A DNA stretch of 64,000 bases, from contig NZ_CP141059.1 of the NCBI RefSeq assembly GCF_034661235.1, positions 1,674,001 to 1,738,000 on the forward strand. Direction: 5' to 3'. Source of the DNA: Nocardioides bizhenqiangii. Lineage in GTDB: Bacteria > Actinomycetota > Actinomycetes > Propionibacteriales > Nocardioidaceae. A program made the position numbers and the translations under genes. The stretch's first letter is position 1, and the number at the start of each line of letters is the position of its first letter. The notes beneath the pieces were generated by a model. That model searched no databases, was not told the DNA's origin, and saw only the letters and a list, made by a program, of their open reading frames with translations. This document shows positions 17,031-24,700 of this stretch, in pieces.

Positions 17031-18371
17031 ATGTCCACCGGCGACCTGTGGTTGCTCGTCACCGCGGCCGTCCTCGTGGTGCTCGCAGGGCTGTTTGCGG
17101 CCGCCGAGGCCGCCCTGGGTGGGTTCTCCCGCGCCCGGGCGGGCGAGCTCGCGAACGAGCCGCGTGCCGGCGCGGAGCGGCTGGTCGTCGTGCTCGATGA
17201 CGCGCCGAGGTACCTCAACACCGCGCTGTTCGTCCGGATGCTCTGCGAGATCGCCGCGATCGTGCTGGTCACCATCCTGGTCACGGAGTACGTCGACCAG
17301 TCGTTCTGGGCGCAGGTCGGCATCGCGACCGGCGCCATGCTCGTCCTGTCGTTCGTGGTGGTCGGCGTCGCGCCGCGGACCCTCGGGCGGCAGCACGCCG
17401 ACACCGTCGCATTGTGGTCCGCCTGGCCGCTCGGGGCGCTGACCCGGATCCTCGGGCCGTTCCCGCAGCTGCTGATCATGATCGGAAACGCGATCACGCC
17501 CGGCCGCGGGTTCCGCGAGGGACCGTTCTCCACCGAGACCGAGCTGCGCGAGCTGGTCGACATCGCCGAGGCGTCGGCGGTGATCGAGTCCGACGAGCGG
17601 AAGATGATCCACTCCGTCTTCGAGCTCGGCGACACGACCGTGCGCGAGGTGATGGTGCCCCGCGGCGACGTGGTCTACATCGAGACCTACAAGAACCTGC
17701 GGCAGACGATGTCGCTGTTCCTCCGCTCCGGCTTCTCCCGGGTGCCCGTGATCGGCGAGAACCTCGACGACGTCCAGGGGTTCGCCTACCTCAAGGACGT
17801 CGTCCGCCGCGACTTCGAGGCTCCGGACGTCGAGCTGACGCAACGGGTCGAGGAGATCATGCGGCCGGTCCTGTGGGTGCCGGACTCCAAGCCGGTCGAC
17901 GACCTGCTGCGCGAGATGCAGGCACGGCGCCAGCACGTCGCCGTCGTCGTCGACGAGTACGGCGGCACCGCCGGGCTGATCACGATCGAGGACCTGCTCG
18001 AGGAGATCGTCGGCGAGATCACCGACGAGTACGACACGGAGGAGATCGACGTCGAGCACCTCGACGGGGGCGAGGTGCGGGTGTCGTCGCGCTACCCGAT
18101 CGACGACCTCGACGAGCTGTTCGGCTTCGACGTCGAGGAGGAGGACGTCGACTCGATCGGCGGACTCATGGCCAAGCACCTCGGCAAGGTCCCGATCCCC
18201 GGCTCGGCGGTGGAGTGTCACGGACTGCGGTTCGAGGCCGAGCAGGCTTCCGGCCGCCGCAACCGGGTCGGCACGGTTCGGATCAGGAGGCTCACGCCCG
18301 ACGAGGTGACGGCCGACGAGGTCGCTCATCGCTCGTCCCGGGACCATCGCGATAATCGCCCTCATGTCTGA
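17031..18371 (+). CDS. CNNM/CorC-family transporter-associated protein (DUF21-CBS-CorC_HlyC)
   Basis: 446 residues from the ATG at 17031. The N-terminal DUF21 membrane domain has about four helices ([24 protein letters not shown]...). Two CBS domains follow ([15 protein letters not shown]... and [17 protein letters not shown]...[20 protein letters not shown]), then a CorC_HlyC domain ([26 protein letters not shown]). The family is linked to Mg2+ or other divalent ion export; older annotation as hemolysin is misleading. The next gene overlaps its stop by 8 bp. Confidence 0.93.
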   Translation: MSTGDLWLLVTAAVLVVLAGLFAAAEAALGGFSRARAGELANEPRAGAERLVVVLDDAPRYLNTALFVRMLCEIAAIVLVTILVTEYVDQSFWAQVGIATGAMLVLSFVVVGVAPRTLGRQHADTVALWSAWPLGALTRILGPFPQLLIMIGNAITPGRGFREGPFSTETELRELVDIAEASAVIESDERKMIHSVFELGDTTVREVMVPRGDVVYIETYKNLRQTMSLFLRSGFSRVPVIGENLDDVQGFAYLKDVVRRDFEAPDVELTQRVEEIMRPVLWVPDSKPVDDLLREMQARRQHVAVVVDEYGGTAGLITIEDLLEEIVGEITDEYDTEEIDVEHLDGGEVRVSSRYPIDDLDELFGFDVEEEDVDSIGGLMAKHLGKVPIPGSAVECHGLRFEAEQASGRRNRVGTVRIRRLTPDEVTADEVAHRSSRDHRDNRPHV

Positions 18372-18708
18372 CTTCTCCGCCGAGGACAAGAAGCTCCTCA
18401 CCCTTGCCCGTGCGACTCGAGCGCGGATCGGCGCGGCCGAGGGCGCAGCGGTGCGCGACACCGACGGCCGGACCTACGCCGCTGCCACCGTCGACCTTCC
18501 GTCGCTCCAGCTGACCGCGGTCCAGTGTTGCGTGGCGATGGCGGTCGCCGCGGGGTCCGCCGGCATCGACGCGGTCGTCGTGCTGGGTGCGTCGGGAGCG
18601 CTCGCCGACACCGACCGCGCGGTGCTCGGTGACTTCGCCGGCAGCGACGGCGTCGTCGCCCACCTGGGCGACCCGCGCGGGACGATCGCCGCGACCGTCA
18701 CCGTGTGA
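18364..18708 (+). CDS. Cytidine deaminase-like protein without catalytic motifs
   Basis: 114 residues. Fold-level resemblance to cytidine deaminases lies in the start (EDKKLLTLARATRARIGAAEGAAVRDTDGRTYAAATVDLP) and the ordering of helices. The catalytic zinc motifs HAE and PCxxC are not seen: the first position reads LTAVQCC and no PCxxC follows. It is therefore probably not an active deaminase. Such genes sit between the CNNM gene and era in many actinobacteria (from memory). The ATG overlaps the CNNM stop by 8 bp. Confidence 0.75.
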   Translation: MSDFSAEDKKLLTLARATRARIGAAEGAAVRDTDGRTYAAATVDLPSLQLTAVQCCVAMAVAAGSAGIDAVVVLGASGALADTDRAVLGDFAGSDGVVAHLGDPRGTIAATVTV

Positions 18709-18728
18709 GAACAGCCCGAAATGATGGC

Positions 18729-18756
18729 GACCCGCCCCTTATTTCAGGGGCGGGTC
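18729..18756 (+). terminator. Strong hairpin, probable terminator of the phoH operon
   Basis: Perfect 10-bp arms GACCCGCCCC and GGGGCGGGTC around an 8-base loop TTATTTCA, 20 bp after the deaminase-like gene. No T-tract follows, which is common for actinobacterial terminators. Confidence 0.75.
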
Positions 18757-18927
18757 CGCCGCGCGGCGCCGTTGTCCAGCGGAGCGGATGTCGCGAGCAG
18801 GAACGAGACATCACGAGCCGGTCGAGGGCACTCGGCTGGGATCCTGACACGGCTCGGACGTGCGCGGGTAGGAATCGGCAGGATTTTGCCGTGCGCGTTG
18901 TCCCCGTCGCGCGGTAGTTTTCGACGC

Positions 18928-20325
18928 GTGGCAGACCGTGCCTGGGAAGAACATCTGCGCGCCGTCGAGCGGCTCGGGTCGTCGTACTCAGCCATCCCAC
19001 CGGGTGACCCGGTCCGGTTGGCGAAGCAGACCACCAACCTGTTCCGCGCGCGTGCCGCGAGCACTGCCCCCGGACTCGACGTGAGCGGCCTGACCGGCGT
19101 CATCCAGGTCGACCCGGCTCCCGACCCTGCGTCCGGCGGTCCGCCGACCGCCGACGTCCAGGGCATGTGCACCTACGAGGACCTCGTCGACGCGACCCTG
19201 CCCCACGGGCTGATGCCGCAGGTGGTGCCGCAGCTGCGCACGATCACCCTCGGCGGCGCGGTCACCGGCCTCGGCATCGAGTCGACCAGCTTCCGTAACG
19301 GCCTCCCGCACGAGTCGGTGCTCGAGATGGATGTGTTCACCGGTGCGGGCGAGGTCGTCACGACCCGGCCGGGGGACGACCTGTTCGACGCCTTCCCCAA
19401 CTCCTACGGCAGCCTCGGCTACGCCACCCGGCTCCGGATCGCGCTCGAGCGGGTGCCGTCGTACGTCGCGCTCCGTCACGTCCGCTTCGACGACCCCGGG
19501 CTGCTCGCCAAGACGATCGAGGAGATCACCCGGGCGAGGGAGCATGACGGCGGGCCGGTCGACGGTCTCGACGGGGTCGCGTTCGCGCCGGGGGAGTACT
19601 ACCTCACGCTCGCGCGCTGGACGGACGACTCCCACCGCACCCCGTCCGACTACACCGGGCAGCAGATCTACTACCGGTCGATCCGGGACCGGCAGACCGA
19701 CCTGCTCACCATCCACGACTACCTGTGGCGTTGGGACACCGACTGGTTCTGGTGCTCCGGTGCGTTCGGCGCCCAGCACCCGCTGCTGCGGAAGGTCTGG
19801 CCGGCCAGCAAGCGCCGCTCCGACGTCTACATGCGGCTGCTCAAGCTCGACCGCCAGTTCGCGATCGCCGACCGGCTCGACCGCCGGGCCGGGCGTCCGC
19901 TCCGCGAACGGGTCGTCCAGGACGTCGAGGTGCCGGTGGAGCGACTGGCCGAGTTCCTCGACTGGTTCGACGCCGAGGTCGGGATGCGACCGGTCTGGCT
20001 GTGCCCGCTGGTCTCGACAGGCTCGACCAGCGAAGGGAGGCCCTGGACGGCCTACCCGCTCGAGCCGGGCGCGACCTACGTCAACGTCGGGTTCTGGGGC
20101 ACGGTCCACGTCGGACCCGACGCCGTCAACGCGCCGAAGAACCGGGCCATCGAGGCGAAGGTCCACGAGCTCGGTGGCCACAAGAGCCTCTACTCCGAGG
20201 CGTTCTACGACCCCGACACGTTTGACCGGCTCTACAACGGGCCGGCCCTCGCCGCAGTCAAGCGGCGCTACGACCCTGATGACCGTCTGACCTCTCTCTA
20301 CGACAAGGCCGTGAGGAGCCACTGA
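18928..20325 (+). CDS. tmsA: FAD-dependent oxidoreductase, TmsA-type (10-methyl fatty acid synthesis)
   Basis: 465 residues from the GTG at 18928; no ribosome site is visible and a TAGTTT lies 7 bases upstream, so the mRNA may be leaderless. The protein is an FAD_binding_4 (PCMH-type) flavoenzyme, with QLRTITLGGAVTGLGIESTSFRNG as the flavin-binding part. Directly following it is a cyclopropane-synthase-like methyltransferase, the pair known as tmsA-tmsB (Rv0449c and Rv0447c in M. tuberculosis). TmsA reduces the 10-methylene acyl intermediate to 10-methylstearate. A short dispersed repeat encodes an in-frame VSTGSTSEGR near residue 364. The assignment rests on gene pairing and fold. Confidence 0.8.
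   Translation: MADRAWEEHLRAVERLGSSYSAIPPGDPVRLAKQTTNLFRARAASTAPGLDVSGLTGVIQVDPAPDPASGGPPTADVQGMCTYEDLVDATLPHGLMPQVVPQLRTITLGGAVTGLGIESTSFRNGLPHESVLEMDVFTGAGEVVTTRPGDDLFDAFPNSYGSLGYATRLRIALERVPSYVALRHVRFDDPGLLAKTIEEITRAREHDGGPVDGLDGVAFAPGEYYLTLARWTDDSHRTPSDYTGQQIYYRSIRDRQTDLLTIHDYLWRWDTDWFWCSGAFGAQHPLLRKVWPASKRRSDVYMRLLKLDRQFAIADRLDRRAGRPLRERVVQDVEVPVERLAEFLDWFDAEVGMRPVWLCPLVSTGSTSEGRPWTAYPLEPGATYVNVGFWGTVHVGPDAVNAPKNRAIEAKVHELGGHKSLYSEAFYDPDTFDRLYNGPALAAVKRRYDPDDRLTSLYDKAVRSH
20010..20040 (+). repeat. Intragenic TCGACAGGCTC repeat inside tmsA
   Basis: GGTCTCGACAGGCTCGACC followed by AGCGAAGGGAGG, read in frame as VSTGSTSEGR. The same core occurs in frame inside two other genes (31994-32021 and 37988-38016). 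Confidence 0.75.
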
Positions 20326-21620
20326 TGAGCCAGAGCACCGAGACCAGGACCAAGCTCTCGATCGCCGAGGCGTTCGACAGTCTGATGCGGGAGCCGCTCC
20401 CGCTCCGGATCACCGCGTACGACGGGAGTGCCGCCGGTCCGGAGGACGCGCCCTACCGCTTCCACGTCGCCACCGAGCGCGGGCTGAGCTACCTGATGAG
20501 CTCGCCGGACCCCGACCTGGCGCTGGGCCGGGCCTACGTGTCCGGCGACCTGCAGTTGTTCGGTGCGCACCCGGGCGACCCCTACGAGGCGCTCAAGGTC
20601 CTCAAGCACGGCATCAAGTTCCGCCGGCCGACCCCGGCCGAGCTGGTGACCCTGGTGCGCTCACTGGGCATCTCGCACCTGGTGCCCCCGCCGCCTCCGC
20701 CCGAGGAGGCGCCGTCGCGGGTCCGCCGGGTCTTCGAGGGCTTCCGGCACAGCCTGAGCCGCGACGCCGAGGCGATCAGCCACCACTACGACGTGTCCAA
20801 CCGGTTCTACGAGATGGTGCTCGGGCCGTCGATGACCTACACGTGCGCGGTCTTCCCCCACGAGGGCGCGACGCTGGAGGAGGCACAGGCCGCCAAGTAC
20901 GACCTGGTCGCCCGCAAGCTCGACCTCCGGTCCGGCCAGCGGCTGCTGGACCTCGGTTGCGGCTGGGGCGGCATGGTCCGTCATGCGGCCAGGGAGTACG
21001 GCGTGAAGGCGCTCGGCGTGACCTTGTCCCGGCAGCAGGCCGAGTGGGCGCAGGAGGAGATCAAGCGGCAGGGGCTCGACGACCTGGCCGAGGTGCGTCA
21101 CCTCGACTACCGGCTGGTCGGCGAGGGTTCGTTCGACGCCGTGAGCTCGATCGGCCTCACCGAGCACATCGGGGTGCGCAACTACGCGTCGTACTTCGGC
21201 TTCGTCAAGGACAAGCTGAAGCCCGAGGGCCGGCTGCTCAACCACTGCATCACCCGCGCCAACAGCTACCAGTCGACGCGGACCGGGGAGTTCATCGACC
21301 GCTACGTCTTCCCGGACGGCGAGCTCGCCGCGCCGGGCCGGCTGGTGAGCGCGGTGCACGACGCGGGGTTCGAGGTCCACGACGTCGAGAACATCCGGGT
21401 CCACTACGCCCGGACGCTGGCCGGCTGGTGCGCGAACCTCGAGGCGAACTGGGACGAGTGCGTCGCGGAGGTCGGCGAGAACACCTGCCGCGTCTGGGGC
21501 CTCTACATGGCCGGCTCCCGGCTCGCTTTCGAGCGCAACGAGATCCAGCTGCACCACATCCTCGCCGCCAAGGTCACCGACGACGGCAGCAACGGGTTCC
21601 CCTTGCGCCCCACCTGGTAG
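20325..21620 (+). CDS. tmsB: SAM-dependent methyltransferase, TmsB-type (cyclopropane-fatty-acid synthase family)
   Basis: 431 residues; the ATG shares one base with the tmsA stop (TGATG). The SAM-binding motif LLDLGCGWGGMVRHAARE is near residue 206, preceded by the family signature SHHYDVSNRFYEMVLGPSMTYTCAVF. SIGLTEHIGVRNYASYF is also typical of CFA/mycolic-type methyltransferases. Such enzymes methylate the double bond of oleoyl chains in phospholipids; with TmsA the product would be 10-methyl octadecanoate, a known marker lipid in Nocardioides and mycobacteria. Confidence 0.85.
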   Translation: MSQSTETRTKLSIAEAFDSLMREPLPLRITAYDGSAAGPEDAPYRFHVATERGLSYLMSSPDPDLALGRAYVSGDLQLFGAHPGDPYEALKVLKHGIKFRRPTPAELVTLVRSLGISHLVPPPPPPEEAPSRVRRVFEGFRHSLSRDAEAISHHYDVSNRFYEMVLGPSMTYTCAVFPHEGATLEEAQAAKYDLVARKLDLRSGQRLLDLGCGWGGMVRHAAREYGVKALGVTLSRQQAEWAQEEIKRQGLDDLAEVRHLDYRLVGEGSFDAVSSIGLTEHIGVRNYASYFGFVKDKLKPEGRLLNHCITRANSYQSTRTGEFIDRYVFPDGELAAPGRLVSAVHDAGFEVHDVENIRVHYARTLAGWCANLEANWDECVAEVGENTCRVWGLYMAGSRLAFERNEIQLHHILAAKVTDDGSNGFPLRPTW

Positions 21621-21666
21621 TCCGTTCGAGGTAAAAAACCCGGGCACTTCTTCCATTCCGCTCCCG

Positions 21667-21737
21667 CCGGCCTTCGCCGGTGGCAAAGTCTGCCCATCGT
21701 CGGGGGTCACTTGCCGCGTCGCTCCGAGGAGTCGCGG
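21667..21737 (+). promoter_or_regulatory. Structured 5' leader upstream of the giant adhesin gene
   Basis: Three hairpins can be drawn in the 142-bp gap: CCGGC-CTTC-GCCGG (21667-21680), GGCAAAGT with ACTTGCC (21682-21689 and 21709-21715), and CCGCG...CTCC-GA-GGAG...CGCGG (21714-21737). Hairpins two and three share bases 21714-21715, so they may be alternatives. I cannot match this to a named riboswitch class. Confidence 0.4.
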
Positions 21738-21762
21738 TCTGAGGTTTGCGGGAGCTAAGAAG

Positions 21763-24700
21763 ATGGCCGCTGCGCGCGCGTCAAAGGCTGGTCCGTTCGC
21801 CGTTCTCATGGCCTCCGCGGCTCTGGTGGTCTCGGCAGTGCCGAGTGTCAGCTGGGCCGATCCACCGCCGATGGGCAGCGCGTGCACGATCGAGGGCACA
21901 GCCGGCCCCGACGTGCTCAACGGCACGTCCGGCAGCGACGTCATCTGCGGCAAGGGCGGTGACGACACGCTCAAAGGCCTCGGAGGGGACGACCTGATCC
22001 TCGGCGGTTTCGGCGGCGACACCATCGACGGCGGATCGGGTGACGACGACGTGCGCGGCGGAGCGGGCGACGACACCCTCAACGGCGCGAGCGGCGAGGA
22101 CACGATCTACGGGGACAACGACGACGACGACCTCCTGGGCGGGAACGACGACGACCTCATCGTCGGAGGACTCGGCGAGGACGACGTCCGGGGCAACAAC
22201 GGCGCCGACCGGGTGTTCGGCCGGGAAGACGCCGACGTGGTCTACGGCGGCGACGGCGACGACGTACTGCGGGGCGGCTCCGGGAGCGACGACCACTTCG
22301 GGCAGGTCGGTGACGACACCATCTACGACCGCGACGGCGCGGGGAACGTCGACCACGCGAGCTGCGGCGACGGCACCGACGTCGCCCGGGTCGACTTCTA
22401 CGACACCGTGAACGCCGATTGCGAGCGGCGCCGGAACCTCGACCGAGAAGACCCCGTCGCCGTGGACGATGCCGCGGCTGTCGACGAGGACGACCCGGCG
22501 ACAACGGTCGACGTGCTCGCCAACGACACCGACGCCGACGGCGGTCCCATCACCATCGACTCGGTCACCCAGCCCGCCAACGGCACCGTGGTGATCACCA
22601 ACGGTGGTGACGACCTCACGTACGTGCCGGACGCCGACTACTGCAACGACGGCTCGCCGACCGACGACTTCACCTACACCCTCGCGCCGGGCGGGGACTC
22701 CGCGACCGTCGCGATGACCGTCAACTGCGTGGCCGACGTCCCGGTCGCGGAGGACGACACCGAGACCGTCGACGAGGACGACCCCGCAACGACGTTCGAC
22801 GTCCTCGCCAACGACGACGACGAGGGCCAGGTCATCCAGGTCACCGCGGTCACCCAGCCGACGAACGGCACGGTCGTGATCACGAACGCCGGCGCCGACC
22901 TGACCTACCAGCCGAATGCGAACTACTGCAACGACCCGCCCGGCACTGCGACCGACGACTTCTCCTACACGATCACGGACGGTGACACCGCGACCGTCGA
23001 GGTGACCGTGACCTGCTTCGACGACACGGCGGACGCCGTGGACGACACCGCGACGGTCGGTGAGGACGACACCGCGACCACGGTCGACGTCCTCGCGAAC
23101 GACGGCGACGCCGAGGGCGACGCGTTCTCGATCACCGATGTCACCCAGCCGACGAACGGCACGGTCGTGATCACGAACGCTGGTGCCGACCTGACCTACG
23201 AGCCTGACCAGAACTACTGCAACGACGGCGTCACCACCGACGACTTCACCTACACGATCACGGACGGTGACACCGCGACCGTCGAGGTCACCGTGACCTG
23301 TGTGAGCGATCCCGCGGTAGCGGCCGACGACGACAAGACCGTGGCCGAGGACGACCCGGCGACGACCATCGACGTGCTCGCCAACGACACCGAGGGCGAC
23401 ACCGGCACCATGTCGATCGCCTCGGTGACCCAGCCGACCAACGGCACGGTGGTGATCACCAACGCGGGCGCCGACCTTACCTACGAACCCAATGACAACT
23501 ACTGCAACGACCCGCCCAGCACGACGCCGGACACGTTCACCTACACGCTGACGCCGGACGGCGACACGGCAACGGTCTCGGTGACGGTCACCTGTGTGAA
23601 CGACGCCCCGGTGGCGGACGACGAGTCCTACACCGGTGCGAACGCCGCCGTCGGCAACACCGTCCTCGTCCACAACGACCCGACCGACGGTGCCCCGAGC
23701 GAACCCGGGCCCAAGAAGTCGATCACGGGTGACCTGCTCGCGGGCGACGTCGACGTCGACAGCGCCGGACCGCTCACGATCACCGCCGAGACGGTGAACA
23801 GCGCCGACGGCGGCACCGCGGTCATCGAGGCCGACGGCGACTTCGTCTACACCCCGAAGGCGGGCACCAGCTGCACCGACCACTCCGACTCGTTCGACTA
23901 CACCGTCTCGGACGGCGACGGCGGCTCGGACACGGGCACCGTGACGATCGAGACCAACGGCTGCGTCTGGTACGTCGACAACGACGACCCGACCGGCAAC
24001 GCGGGCACGTCCACCGCGCCGTTCGACACCTTGGCGCAGGCCGAGACCGCCTCCGCAGCCAACGACACCATCTACCTCTACGACGGCGACAACACCACCA
24101 CCGGCTACGGCGCGGGGATCACGCTGAAGCTCAACCAGCGGCTGCTCGGCGAGGTCTCCGACCTGGTGGTCGGAGCCGACACCCTGGCCACGGGTGTGCC
24201 CGGCAACCGGCCCACGATCACCGCGAGCGGAGCCGACGTCGTCACCCTGGCCGCAGGGAACACCGTCCAGGGCCTCGAGCTCGATCCGTCGGGCGCCGGC
24301 GGCGGCATCGCCGGCGGACCCGGGGACGTCGGCGGCACGATCGCCGACGTGCGGATCGTCGACGCCGGGACGGCCGGCACCCAGCCGGGTCTCGAGCTCG
24401 ACAGCACCTCCGGGACGTTCAACGTCTCCGACCTCACGGTCAGCACCTCGGGTGCCACCGGCGTCCTCACCGCCAACGCGGGCACCGTGAGCTTCGCCGC
24501 CACGGGCACCATCTCGGTCACGACCACCGGCGCCAAGGCGGTCAACCTGAACGGCACCAACCTCGGCACCAGCGTGTTCGACACGGTCACCTCCAGCGCG
24601 TCCGGCGCCGGTGGTGCCTCAGCGACCAACACGACCGGGACCGTCACCTTCGCGAGCATGAACCTCACGACGACGTCGGGCAGCACGCCCGCGTTCGCTC

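Noticed and set aside
21682..21715. c-di-GMP-I riboswitch
   Set aside because: Only GGCAAAGTC resembles the consensus; the first conserved strand and the G-rich third stem are absent, so I report an unclassified leader instead.
22456..23595. CRISPR-like repeat array
   Set aside because: Repeat units are ~285 bp, in frame and without spacers; they encode protein domains.
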